DNA of 64,000 nucleotides, taken from assembly GCA_002350615.1 (NCBI GenBank), contig DEFD01000028.1:288417-352416 (forward strand), in the 5' to 3' direction. Below are positions 41,193 through 49,809 of this stretch, piece after piece. Made by a program: the position numbers and the translations under genes. This DNA is from Bacteroidales bacterium UBA2861 (GTDB taxonomy: Bacteria > Bacteroidota > Bacteroidia > Bacteroidales > UBA932). Below the pieces are notes generated by a model. The model was not told where the DNA came from and did no database searches. It saw only the letters and a list, made by a program, of their open reading frames with translations. How positions within the stretch are numbered: position 1 is the first letter of the stretch; every line of letters begins with the position of its first letter.

Positions 41193-41558
41193 CTATTTAT
41201 ATTCCTCACGTGCTGCCTGGCCGATGGTAATTTCGTTGGGAACCAGGTTCTTTCCGGATTTGTCCTTGATCTGGACGGTAACGCCGAAGGCTTTATCGAA
41301 CATCTTTTCGGCTTCGCCGACTTTGGTGCTGCCCTTGATCTTGATGCCATCGGCAGTGGTGTTGACCTCCTTGGTCGTTTTCTTGCCCAGTTGATTAAGG
41401 GTGAGTTCAGGATCTGCAATCTGGACACCCTTGTAGAAGACAAGGGTCAGGTCAAAAGCCTTTTTGAAATCGGCGGAGATGGTTTTGAGTTTCTTGTTGG
41501 GAGCTACAGAGAACTCGGCCTTGTTAAAGGCATCCTTGATGTTGTTTAAAAGTCCCAT
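41193..41558 (-). CDS. First island gene: protein with two copies of the repeated small domain
   Basis: The 121-residue protein begins MGLLNNIKDAFNKAEFSVAP and holds two repeats: TISADFKKAFDLTLVFYKGV and KVGEAEKMFDKAFGVTVQIK. These match the two repeats in the 104-residue protein at 38696-39010. ATG 41558 is chosen over upstream codons because a probable promoter (41589-41620) lies upstream of it. It is the first gene of the operon, 8 bp before the OmpA-tailed protein gene. Having the same domain near both ends of the operon's first half argues for a common assembly. Confidence 0.75.
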   Translation of the reverse strand: MGLLNNIKDAFNKAEFSVAPNKKLKTISADFKKAFDLTLVFYKGVQIADPELTLNQLGKKTTKEVNTTADGIKIKGSTKVGEAEKMFDKAFGVTVQIKDKSGKNLVPNEITIGQAAREEYK

Positions 41559-41588
41559 AATGTGTCGGATAGTTGGTTTCCGTGCATA

Positions 41589-41620
41589 CAAATATCGCCA
41601 AGAGGGCTTTTTAAATCAAG
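41589..41620 (-). promoter_or_regulatory. Probable promoter of the island operon
   Basis: On the minus strand CTTG, a 20-base spacer and GATATTTG resemble TTTG-N20-TAnnTTTG with one mismatch in each element. The leader to ATG 41558 is about 31 bases. It lies in the 158-bp gap after dnaE. Confidence 0.45.
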
Positions 41621-41716
41621 TCCGTTTAGGTCCGTTTTGCGGCGGTTGAGGGAAAAAAGAATCTCCCCTCCCTGCCCATGGGGTGGGCAAGAAGGAGAAG
41701 ATAGAATGGTGGTAGC

Positions 41717-44700
41717 CTATCTCTGCGCCTGGTAGCTGATGCCGAGGTGGTCCAGAGCGTCGAGGAAATCCGAGCAGACGGAAACGCTGAATTTCTTGCT
41801 GAACAGTTCCAGCCGGTACCCGGACTTGGCATCGAAGAGGAAAACTTTCAAGGGCGTATCCCCTTTGAACTCCTTAAGGACCTTTATCAGATTCTTGCGG
41901 AAATCTTCCTTGAGCATCACTGTGTCCAGATTGATGGCAAGGGCCTTTACGTAACTTGCCACAACATTTCCAAGAAGCATGATGCCCTTGATCTTGAACG
42001 AATACGGTGCCTTCTTCCCTTCCTTTATCTCTTCCGGCTTCAAACGGAAGCGCGGCGCGATCTCCCCTTCGATATACAGGCTTTCATGCTCCTTCATGAA
42101 AGGCATGAATGTCTCATAATCCTTCCCGAAAAGGGCGATTTCATAAGTGCCGCTATAATCTTCCAGAACGATTTTCCCGCCTGGCGTACCTTTCTTGGTG
42201 GTAATGGTAGATGAGGATGTAACAATGCCGGCGATGCTTTCTTTGGACAGCTTGTTTTCCCGGTCGCATTCATCGATGCGGGATTCGAGATTTGCAAGAC
42301 TGCAAGTTGTAAAGTTCTCTATCTCAAAGCGATATCGGTCCAGAGGATGGCTGGAAAGATACATCCCCACAAACTCTTTTTCCTTCTGCAGAAGTTCGAG
42401 AAGTTTTTCTTCTCCAAGCGCCATCGGCATATCCGGCCGCTTCGGTTTCATTTCCTCAACTTCACCGAAGAGGGAGCTCGCGCTGTCCACTGTGTCGTTC
42501 TTATACATGTCGGCATAGTGGCAGAGTTCGTCGATGAAGAGGTCCCCGCTCTTGCAGGGCGAGAAAAACTGCATACGCTTGTAACCGAAGGAATCGAAGG
42601 CTCCTGCATAAACGAGAATTTCCAGAGCCTTGCGGTTGACATTCACCCCCTTGTTCTTCTGGGAATACAGCGACATCCTCTCCATGAAGTCCCATACATC
42701 GGCGAAGGGCCCTTCGGAATCCCTTTCGTCGATGATACCGTTTACGACATTTTCCCCAAAGCCCTTGAGGCCTCCGAGGCCGAAGCGGATATCTCCCTCC
42801 TTGTTCACGGAAAACTCTTTTCCGGACTCGTTGATATCGGGATTCAGAACCTTGATTCCCGCCTTCTTGCAGTCCGCCATGATTGCCTTCATTTCATCCA
42901 TGTTGGAACTCTGCTGGGTAAGGTTCGATGCCTGGAATTCAGAAGGATAATGGGCTTTGACCCATGCTGTCTGGTAACTCACCCAGGCATAGCAGGTGGC
43001 ATGGCTCTTATTGAAGGCGTATTTTGCGAAAGCTTCCCAGTCGGACCAGATCTTCTCCAGTTTGTCCTGGGGATGACCTTTCTCCACGGCCCCCTTGATA
43101 AAGTCGTCTTTCAGAGAGTCGAGAACATCCTTTTTCTTCTTTCCCATGGCCTTGCGCAGCTTGTCCGCCTTGCCTTTGGAAAAACCTGCCAGACTCTGGG
43201 ACAGACGCATAACCTGCTCCTGATACACCGTGACACCGTAGGTCTCCCGCAGCAAGTCCTCCATTTCGGGGAGATCGTAATGTATCTTCGAGGGGTCGTT
43301 TTTACCGGCAACGAAGTCCGGTATATACTCCATTGGGCCCGGACGATAAAGGGCGTTCATTGCTATGAGGTCCTCGAAACGTTCCGGATGAAGTTTCATG
43401 AGCCATTCCCTCATGCCTCCGGATTCAAACTGGAACACGCTCTTGGTGTCTCCCCGGCTGTAAAGGTCGAATACCGCAGGGTCGTCGATGGGGATGGCTT
43501 CTATGTCTATATCCTTGCCAAAGCGCTTCTTCACCAGCGCCAGGGCACGGGAAATGATGCTCAGAGTCTTAAGGCCGAGGAAGTCCATCTTGAGCATGCC
43601 CACCTCCTCGATCTGGGAGCCTTCGTACTGGCTCACCCAGACCTTCTGTCCGGTAGCCTTGTCCTCGCCCATCGTTATGGGGATATAATCGGTGAGATTC
43701 CCGCGTCCGATAATCATTGCGCAGGCATGGATACCGGTCTGGCGGATGGTTCCCTCGAGCTGTTTGGCATAACTCAGAACTTCCCGCACGAGAGGTTCCC
43801 CCTGCTCATACTCTTTTTTAAGGTCCGCTATGTACTTTATGCAGTTCGCGAGCGTGGGTTTCACTTCCACGTCCATCCCGTTCTCCTTCACGGTGAACGG
43901 CCGGTCCGGAATCATCTTGGCAAGCCGGTTGCTTTCGGGGATGGGCAGTCCGCTGATACGCGCCACATCCTTTACGGCGAGTTTTGCGGCCATTGTGCCG
44001 AAGGTGATGACGTGCGAGATATGGTCCGCGCCATAAAGGTCCTGCACATACTGGATCACACGGTAGCGTCCTTCATCGTCGAAGTCGATATCGATATCCG
44101 GCATGCTGATTCGCTCCGGGTTCAGGAAACGCTCGAAGAGAAGGTCGTAGCGTACGGGGTCGAGATTGGTGATGCGAAGGCAGTAGGAGACGACGCTGCC
44201 AGCGGCGCTTCCTCGTCCCGGGCCCACGGAAATTCCGTGATTCTTCGCCCAGTTGATGAAATCCTGGACAATCAGGAAGTAGTCCGGGAAACCCATATAG
44301 GATATGGTCTTGAGCTCGAAATCTATCCTTTCGAGAATATCCTGCCTTATGTCGTTCCCGTATCGTTCCCGCGCCCCCTTGTAGGTAAGGTGGCACAGAT
44401 AGGCCACGCTCTTGCAGAACTCGTCACCACGGTAAACCCCTTTCTCGTCATTGCGGCCGCGGTCGATTACCTCGGCATACTCGCCAAGGTATTTGTCGAT
44501 ATCGGCAAGGAAGCCCTGGTCTATGCTGAATTTCGGGAGGATATGGGAAGAGTTGATATCATACCTTTCCACCTTGTCCAGGACCTCGAGGGTATTGGAG
44601 AGCGCTTCCAGATGGTTGGGAAAAAGTTCCATCATCTCGTCTTCGCTCTTCAGGTATTCCTGTTGGGTGTAACGCAGCCTCTTTTCGTCGCTGAGGTTGG

Positions 44701-45412
44701 CATTGGTAGTCAGGCAGATAAGGCGGTCGTGAGCCGGTCCGTCCTCTTTCCGGATGAAATGGACATCGTTCGTGGCGATAACTTTCACCCCATATTTTTC
44801 TCCCAACCTGAAGAGCTCGTCGCAGTACTGTTTCTGCCTCTGATACAGTTCCAGGGACATTCCCGGAACCTGTGTCTTGTGAAGCATCACCTCCAGGTAG
44901 TAATCCTCGCCGAATACCCTTTTGTGCCAGTTGATGGCGTTGTCCAGCGCTTCCGTATCTCCCGCCAGGATGGCTCTCGGAACCTCTCCGGCTATGCAGG
45001 CGCTTGAACAGATGAGTCCTTCGTGATATTTCTCCACCACTTCATGGCTCACCCTGGGCTTGTCGTAATACATGCCCTCGATATGCCCGGTGGACACTAT
45101 TTTCATGAGATTCTTGTACCCGGTATAGTTCTTTGCCAGGAGAATCAAATGAAAATACCTGCGGTGGTCGTTATCCTTCAGGTGATGGTCGTAATGGCAT
45201 GTTACGTATATCTCACAGCCTATGACCGGCTTCACCGAAGGATGCTTTTGAGATACGTCGAAAAATTCCTTCACCCCGTACATATTGCCGTGATCGGTGA
45301 TCGCTATTCCCGGCATATTCAATTCTTCGGCCCTGTCGAACAGTTTTTTGATGTTCGACATGCCGTCGAGAATGGAATATTCTGTATGTACGTGAAGATG
45401 GACGAAGGACAT
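41717..45412 (-). CDS. dnaE: DNA polymerase III alpha subunit
   Basis: This is the main replicative polymerase. The 1231-residue protein starts with a PHP domain (MSFVHLHVHTEYSILDGMSN). The family-C palm carries the catalytic motif MPDIDIDFDDEGR and SVGPGRGSAAGS, followed by RPGPMEYIPDFVAGK, the helix-hairpin-helix region and the C-terminal OB fold. The length is normal. It is the last gene of a minus-strand run from sufS and lies 7 bp after a DUF4923-like gene. Its stop is followed by the island promoter region, marking the island boundary. Confidence 0.98.
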   Translation of the reverse strand: MSFVHLHVHTEYSILDGMSNIKKLFDRAEELNMPGIAITDHGNMYGVKEFFDVSQKHPSVKPVIGCEIYVTCHYDHHLKDNDHRRYFHLILLAKNYTGYKNLMKIVSTGHIEGMYYDKPRVSHEVVEKYHEGLICSSACIAGEVPRAILAGDTEALDNAINWHKRVFGEDYYLEVMLHKTQVPGMSLELYQRQKQYCDELFRLGEKYGVKVIATNDVHFIRKEDGPAHDRLICLTTNANLSDEKRLRYTQQEYLKSEDEMMELFPNHLEALSNTLEVLDKVERYDINSSHILPKFSIDQGFLADIDKYLGEYAEVIDRGRNDEKGVYRGDEFCKSVAYLCHLTYKGARERYGNDIRQDILERIDFELKTISYMGFPDYFLIVQDFINWAKNHGISVGPGRGSAAGSVVSYCLRITNLDPVRYDLLFERFLNPERISMPDIDIDFDDEGRYRVIQYVQDLYGADHISHVITFGTMAAKLAVKDVARISGLPIPESNRLAKMIPDRPFTVKENGMDVEVKPTLANCIKYIADLKKEYEQGEPLVREVLSYAKQLEGTIRQTGIHACAMIIGRGNLTDYIPITMGEDKATGQKVWVSQYEGSQIEEVGMLKMDFLGLKTLSIISRALALVKKRFGKDIDIEAIPIDDPAVFDLYSRGDTKSVFQFESGGMREWLMKLHPERFEDLIAMNALYRPGPMEYIPDFVAGKNDPSKIHYDLPEMEDLLRETYGVTVYQEQVMRLSQSLAGFSKGKADKLRKAMGKKKKDVLDSLKDDFIKGAVEKGHPQDKLEKIWSDWEAFAKYAFNKSHATCYAWVSYQTAWVKAHYPSEFQASNLTQQSSNMDEMKAIMADCKKAGIKVLNPDINESGKEFSVNKEGDIRFGLGGLKGFGENVVNGIIDERDSEGPFADVWDFMERMSLYSQKNKGVNVNRKALEILVYAGAFDSFGYKRMQFFSPCKSGDLFIDELCHYADMYKNDTVDSASSLFGEVEEMKPKRPDMPMALGEEKLLELLQKEKEFVGMYLSSHPLDRYRFEIENFTTCSLANLESRIDECDRENKLSKESIAGIVTSSSTITTKKGTPGGKIVLEDYSGTYEIALFGKDYETFMPFMKEHESLYIEGEIAPRFRLKPEEIKEGKKAPYSFKIKGIMLLGNVVASYVKALAINLDTVMLKEDFRKNLIKVLKEFKGDTPLKVFLFDAKSGYRLELFSKKFSVSVCSDFLDALDHLGISYQAQR

Positions 45413-45419
45413 GATTCAA

Positions 45420-46040
45420 CTATTTTTTAAGGGTAAAGCCAAGTTTGAGGCCATTTACCTGGCCAGCGATAGCGGCGATGCCGGTGGTGGAAGATTTCTT
45501 CTTTTTCAGGATTTTCGCGGTCTTTCCGAGGAAAGAGATGAACTTGTCCGCGTCGAAGAGGATCTGGCATCCGCTGAGAGTGGCGGAAATGGTGCCGGTC
45601 ATCGACAGGTAGTTGTAAACCTTGCCGAACTTCATCTTAACTTCGCTTCCTTCAAGGGTATAGTTGCCGCCTGCAATCTGACGGGTTCCGTTGGTGATGG
45701 AAAAAGTTCCGTCGGCATTGAAAACAATGTGCGCCACACCGGGTTTGATCCCCACTTTCGACAGGTAGGAATTCAGCTTGTTGTCAAGGCTTTCCTTATA
45801 GGCGGAAGCGGCGATGCTTGCAAGGGCGTTCTCCGTCTGGATGGCGGAAGCCATGCCGGCATATACCCACTCTCCTTCAAGTTTGTATCCGACCGTCTGG
45901 CTTATCACATCTCCGAGGAGAGACTCGGCTACGGAAGTGGCTGCACTTTTGAGGGCGGCAAGCGGGTCGTTCTGCTTCTGGGCAAAAGCGGAGGTGCCGA
46001 GAAGGACTGCGGCTGCGATGAATGTAAAGATCTTTTTCAT
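45420..46040 (-). CDS. Secreted DUF4923-like (lipocalin-like) protein
   Basis: The 206-residue protein has a signal peptide (MKKIFTFIAAAVLLGTSAFA) followed by a beta-rich domain with VGYKLEGEWVYAGMASAIQT and FNADGTFSITNGTRQIAGGN. This pattern matches the Bacteroidota DUF4923 family from memory. The function is unknown, and the location should be periplasmic. It lies 19 bp after the thiL-like gene and 7 bp before dnaE, so it is embedded in a housekeeping run. Confidence 0.8.
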   Translation of the reverse strand: MKKIFTFIAAAVLLGTSAFAQKQNDPLAALKSAATSVAESLLGDVISQTVGYKLEGEWVYAGMASAIQTENALASIAASAYKESLDNKLNSYLSKVGIKPGVAHIVFNADGTFSITNGTRQIAGGNYTLEGSEVKMKFGKVYNYLSMTGTISATLSGCQILFDADKFISFLGKTAKILKKKKSSTTGIAAIAGQVNGLKLGFTLKK

Positions 46041-46059
46041 ATCGTAAATATTTTATTGA

Positions 46060-47049
46060 TTAATCGGTAGTTTCTTCCTTCCAGCCCTGCGCCCTCAAAG
46101 GGAGTTCAGCCCCTTCCGGCGTCACCAGCACGGTGCCTGCTTCAGGAAGGGCGAGGTGCCCGATGATTTCGAAAGTCTGGAAATCCTTACGGAATTTCTC
46201 CAGATGGAGGATAGGGACACAGAAAAGCAGCTGCAGGTCGTCGCCTCCGTTCATGGCGGCGGAGACGGGATCCACATCTATCATCTTTCCGAGTTCGAAA
46301 GAGTTGCCTTCAAACGGGATCTTGTCCGTGTAAACCTTGGCTCCCAGGCCGGTGGCGCGGGAAATACGCTTCACCGCATCGGCAAGGCCCTGCGTGACCA
46401 GGACCCCTGCGGAAGGAATTATCTGGGCGTCTTCCAGGCTGTCCACGATACCGGCGGGCAGTTCCGGGCGAAGATATGCCCCGACAAGCATCTTGTACCG
46501 CTCCATTTCTTCCGCCTTGGAAGATCCGGACTCGAAGCGAACAAGCTCCCTTTCAAGTACTTGCAGCCCGAGATATGCCGCACCGAGACGTCCGCTGACA
46601 CAAAGGAGATCCTTGCTCTGCGGCTTGGGACGCCGTACGCGGGTGAGTTCAAGGAGTTTCCCTCCGGCGCAGACGCTTATGCAAAGGCCGTTTCTGCTCG
46701 GCTGCAAATCCAGCGACAGTTCCTTGTAGGCGAATTCCTTCGCCGCTGCCTTCACTCCCGAGAACAATTCGGAGATATGGTCGTAATCCAGCTTTGCACT
46801 CACGCCCAGCACCACGGAAAGGCTTTCCGGATGGCGCATGGCGGCATACAGTTCTCCGGTGACGGCGGCTACAGCCTTGTATCCCAGATGTTTAAGGGGG
46901 AAATACACCAGATTGAAATCCACGCCTTCCAGGAAGACGCGCTGCACCGGAGCCGTCGCTGACGCAGGCTTGAAGGCATCGAAACCGCTGCCTTCGAAAA
47001 GCTGCCGGATGGCCTCCTGCTTTCCTATTTCCGAGAAAGATTTGGGCAT
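46060..47049 (-). CDS. ThiL/AIR-synthase-like protein lacking catalytic aspartates
   Basis: The 329-residue protein aligns with thiamine-monophosphate kinase across its length: VFLEGVDFNLVYFPLKHLGY, VSGRLGAAYLGLQVLERE, NGGDDLQLLFCVP and the C-terminal LRAQGW. However, the N-terminal GDDAA motif is absent, the GGDT segment is replaced (DLQPSRNG), and the LSDG/ISDG motif reads PSAG. The Mg-ATP-binding aspartates are therefore largely missing. It may be an inactive paralogue, or an enzyme with a different activity. It overlaps the glyS stop by one base (TGATG), so the two are coupled. A true thiL is not in the window. Confidence 0.75.
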   Translation of the reverse strand: MPKSFSEIGKQEAIRQLFEGSGFDAFKPASATAPVQRVFLEGVDFNLVYFPLKHLGYKAVAAVTGELYAAMRHPESLSVVLGVSAKLDYDHISELFSGVKAAAKEFAYKELSLDLQPSRNGLCISVCAGGKLLELTRVRRPKPQSKDLLCVSGRLGAAYLGLQVLERELVRFESGSSKAEEMERYKMLVGAYLRPELPAGIVDSLEDAQIIPSAGVLVTQGLADAVKRISRATGLGAKVYTDKIPFEGNSFELGKMIDVDPVSAAMNGGDDLQLLFCVPILHLEKFRKDFQTFEIIGHLALPEAGTVLVTPEGAELPLRAQGWKEETTD

Positions 47050-48587
47050 CAGAGATTACGCAGAAGGTTGTTCAGATTCACTTTCTTGTCTATCAGAGCC
47101 TTGAGCTCGGCGATAGGAACCCTCTCCTGCTGCATGGTGTCGCGGTCGCGTACGGTCACGCAATGGTCGTTGAGGGTGTCGTGGTCCACGGTGATGCAGT
47201 ATGGCGTGCCAATGGCATCCTGCCTGCGGTAACGCTTGCCGATGGAGTCTTTGTCCTCATACTGGCAATTGAAATCGTATTTGAGGTCGTTCATTATTTC
47301 CTGAGCGACTTCCGGCAGGCCGTCTTTCTTGACGAGGGGCAGAATTGCCGCTTTCACAGGGGCAAGCGGGGCGGGAAGGCTCAGGACCACGCGGGTTTCT
47401 CCGTTTTCAAGGGTCTCCTGCTTATAGGAATGGGAAAGCACTGCGAGGAACATACGGTCCACGCCGATGGAAGTCTCGACGCAGTAAGGCACATAGCTCT
47501 CTCCGGTTTCAGGATCGAAGTAAGTGAGTTTGCGGCCGCTCAGCTGCTGATGGTTGCCGAGATCGAAGTCGGTGCGGCTGTGGATTCCTTCCAGTTCCTT
47601 GAATCCGAAGGGGAAATGGAACTCGATATCGGTTGCCGCATTGGCGTAATGTGCAAGTTTCTCGTGGTCGTGGAACCGGTAGTTTTCAGCTCCCATGCCG
47701 AGGTTCACATGCCATTTCATGCGGTTCTCCTTCCATTTCTTGAACCATTCCATTTCGGTTCCGGGTTTGCAGAAGAACTCCATCTCCATCTGCTCGAATT
47801 CCCTCATACGGAAGATGAACTGCCTGGCTACCACCTCGTTACGGAAGGCTTTCCCTATCTGGGCGATTCCGAAAGGCACCTTCATCCTGCCTGTTTTCTG
47901 TACATTGATATAGTCAACGAAGATGCCCTGGGCTGTTTCCGGACGCAGATAAACCGTATTGGCGCCTTCGCCGGTGCTGCCGAACTGGGTGCTGAACATG
48001 AGATTGAACTGGCGCACATCAGTCCAGTTCTTGGTTCCGCTGATGGGGCAGACGATTCCCAGGTCGAGAATGATCTGCTTGTACTCTGCGAGGTCATTGG
48101 TGTCTTCCGCCTTCTTGTAACGGGCATGCACCTCGTCGTAATGGGCCTTTTCCCTGAGGACATTGGGGTTTGTGGCGCGGAACTGTGCCTCGTCGAAAGC
48201 GTCTCCGAAACGCTTGCGGCCTTTCGCCACTTCCTTTTCTATCTTTTCCTCTATCTTGGAAAGATAATCTTCGATGAGGACATCGGCGCGATAGCGCTTC
48301 TTGGAGTCGCGGTTGTCGATGAGAGGGTCGTTGAACGCGGCGACATGCCCGGAAGCCACCCATGTGCTGGGATGCATGAACACTGCCGCATCGATTCCTA
48401 CAATATTCTCGTTCAGCCTGGTCATGGCATTCCACCAGTACTGCTTGATATTGTTTTTGAGTTCTACACCCATCTGGCCGTAGTCGTAAACGGCTGCAAG
48501 GCCGTCGTAAATCTCACTGCTGGGGAAGATGAAACCATATTCCTTGCAATGTGCTACCAGAATCTTGAAAAGTTCGTCTTGTGTCAT
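47049..48587 (-). CDS. glyS: Glycyl-tRNA synthetase (dimeric type)
   Basis: The 512-residue class II enzyme charges tRNA-Gly. It is the single-chain alpha2 type (eukaryote-like), not the two-subunit type. Visible motifs are IFPSSEIYDGLAAVYDYGQM at the N-terminus, RPETAQGIFVDY, QIGKAFRNEV (motif 2), EFEQMEMEFFC and the motif 3 segment ETSIGVDRMFLAVL. The C-terminal anticodon-binding domain starts around APVKAAILPL. It lies 21 bp after folK and overlaps the thiL-like gene by one base. Confidence 0.97.
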   Translation of the reverse strand: MTQDELFKILVAHCKEYGFIFPSSEIYDGLAAVYDYGQMGVELKNNIKQYWWNAMTRLNENIVGIDAAVFMHPSTWVASGHVAAFNDPLIDNRDSKKRYRADVLIEDYLSKIEEKIEKEVAKGRKRFGDAFDEAQFRATNPNVLREKAHYDEVHARYKKAEDTNDLAEYKQIILDLGIVCPISGTKNWTDVRQFNLMFSTQFGSTGEGANTVYLRPETAQGIFVDYINVQKTGRMKVPFGIAQIGKAFRNEVVARQFIFRMREFEQMEMEFFCKPGTEMEWFKKWKENRMKWHVNLGMGAENYRFHDHEKLAHYANAATDIEFHFPFGFKELEGIHSRTDFDLGNHQQLSGRKLTYFDPETGESYVPYCVETSIGVDRMFLAVLSHSYKQETLENGETRVVLSLPAPLAPVKAAILPLVKKDGLPEVAQEIMNDLKYDFNCQYEDKDSIGKRYRRQDAIGTPYCITVDHDTLNDHCVTVRDRDTMQQERVPIAELKALIDKKVNLNNLLRNL

Positions 48588-48608
48588 TGTTTTTATTGTT
48601 TGATATTA

Positions 48609-49034
48609 TTATTCGAATTTTGCTCCAGCCTGCTTCATCAGGGGTTTTACGAACGGACGGGACTCCACCTGGTGATGGGGAATCGTGAGTTCGGGAGTAT
48701 CCATCTTCAAATCTCCATAGCTGAGTATATCTATGTCTATGGTCCTGTTCATATAAACCCTTTCCCCGGAGCTGGCATAAACCGGATAGTCCTTGCGTCC
48801 GAGGGATTTTTCTATCCGTTTGCAGTACATCAGGATCTCCTTCGGATCCTCATCCGTCTCATAGCAGGCCACGCAGTTCAGGAAATCCGGGCCGTCAAAT
48901 CCCAATGCCGATGTTTCCACGATATCGGAAAGGGCTTTCCTCCTTCCGTACCTTGCGTCAAGCATTCCGAGAGCGGTTATAATATTCGTTCGGCGTGCGC
49001 CGATATTGCTTCCGAGAGCCAGAAAAAGTTCCAT
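48609..49034 (-). CDS. folK: HPPK, 6-hydroxymethyldihydropterin pyrophosphokinase
   Basis: This folate-pathway enzyme transfers pyrophosphate from ATP to 6-hydroxymethyl-dihydropterin. The 141-residue protein starts MELFLALGSNIGARRTNI and carries NRTIDIDILSYG, the metal- and substrate-binding motif, then IPHHQVESRPFVKPL. ATG 49034 is preferred over an in-frame TTG six bases upstream. The gene lies 6 bp after the MIP18-family gene and 21 bp before glyS. Confidence 0.94.
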   Translation of the reverse strand: MELFLALGSNIGARRTNIITALGMLDARYGRRKALSDIVETSALGFDGPDFLNCVACYETDEDPKEILMYCKRIEKSLGRKDYPVYASSGERVYMNRTIDIDILSYGDLKMDTPELTIPHHQVESRPFVKPLMKQAGAKFE

Positions 49035-49040
49035 CTTCAA

Positions 49041-49403
49041 TCAAAAATCCGGGTCCATACCAAGGGCTACACGAGCCTCGTCACTCAACATACTCTGATC
49101 CCAAACCGGATCGAAAGTAAGCTCTATTTCGCATTTTGTCACACCTGGAGTAATCTCCACGTTATGCTGAACTTCCGCCAGAACCTCATCCGCCATAGGG
49201 CAGTTCGGCGCAGTGAAGGTCATCTTTATATAAACTTCCTTCTGTTTGTTTATCTGCAGCTCATAAACCAGGCCCAAGTCGTAGATGTTCACGGGGATTT
49301 CCGGATCATAAACCTGTTTGAGAGCAAGCACTACGGCATCATACAGCGGAGCCAGCGCTTTCACATCTTCCGGAGTGAGGATATCGTTGTGAATATCAGA
49401 CAT
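49041..49403 (-). CDS. MIP18-family (SufT/DUF59-like) iron-sulfur assembly factor
   Basis: The 120-residue protein has the DUF59 pattern: VYDPEIPVNIYDLGLVYELQ, then FTAPNCPMADEVLAEV with the conserved Cys, and PVWDQSMLSDEARVALG. Members help mature iron-sulfur proteins. It overlaps sufE by 8 bp and follows sufS, so the three form a SUF-related unit; sufBCD are not in the window. The C-terminal MDPDF is typical of this group. Confidence 0.92.
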   Translation of the reverse strand: MSDIHNDILTPEDVKALAPLYDAVVLALKQVYDPEIPVNIYDLGLVYELQINKQKEVYIKMTFTAPNCPMADEVLAEVQHNVEITPGVTKCEIELTFDPVWDQSMLSDEARVALGMDPDF

Positions 49404-49809
49404 TTGCCTCCGCCTCCCTGCGGATTGTAGAAATCATGGAAGCAAGTCCTCCGGCCCTTGTCGGGGACAGATTCTCCTTAAGGCCGAGTGTTTCAATCCA
49501 TGCGAAATCGTCGGATGCTATTTCCTTTGCGGTGCGCCCGTTATAAACGCTTATCAGAAGGGAAATGATCCCCTTGGTGATTATGGCATCCGAATCCGCC
49601 CGGAAATAAAGCCGTCCGTCTTCGACTTTAGTATCAAGCCACACCCGTGACTGGCAGCCCTTTATGAGACGGTCGTCGGTCTTAAGTTCCACGGGGAACA
49701 TTTCAAGGTTCTTTCCCAAACCTATGATATACTCATATTTGTCGAGCCATTCGTCGAACAGTGCGAAATCCTCGATTATACTTTCTTTTGCTTTCTCCAA
49801 ATCATTCAT
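49396..49809 (-). CDS. sufE: Cysteine desulfuration protein SufE
   Basis: SufE accepts persulfide sulfur from SufS and passes it to the SufBCD scaffold. The 137-residue protein carries LIKGCQSRVWL, where the Cys is the sulfur acceptor, and FRADSDAIITKGIISLLISV. The length is normal. It overlaps the sufS stop by 4 bp and the next gene by 8 bp, indicating translational coupling. Confidence 0.96.
   Translation of the reverse strand: MNDLEKAKESIIEDFALFDEWLDKYEYIIGLGKNLEMFPVELKTDDRLIKGCQSRVWLDTKVEDGRLYFRADSDAIITKGIISLLISVYNGRTAKEIASDDFAWIETLGLKENLSPTRAGGLASMISTIRREAEANV

Noticed and set aside
33010..41716. An integrative element with its own integrase, or a CRISPR array, at the tRNA-Ser island
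   Set aside because: No integrase, transposase, relaxase or regularly spaced direct repeats were found; the repeats are inverted and few.
42347..45007. An 886-codon open frame antisense to dnaE
   Set aside because: It has no promoter, ribosome site or known motif and is explained by dnaE codon structure.
47163..49430. A 755-codon plus-strand open frame across glyS, folK and the MIP18-family gene
   Set aside because: It runs antisense through three recognised genes and has no motif of its own.
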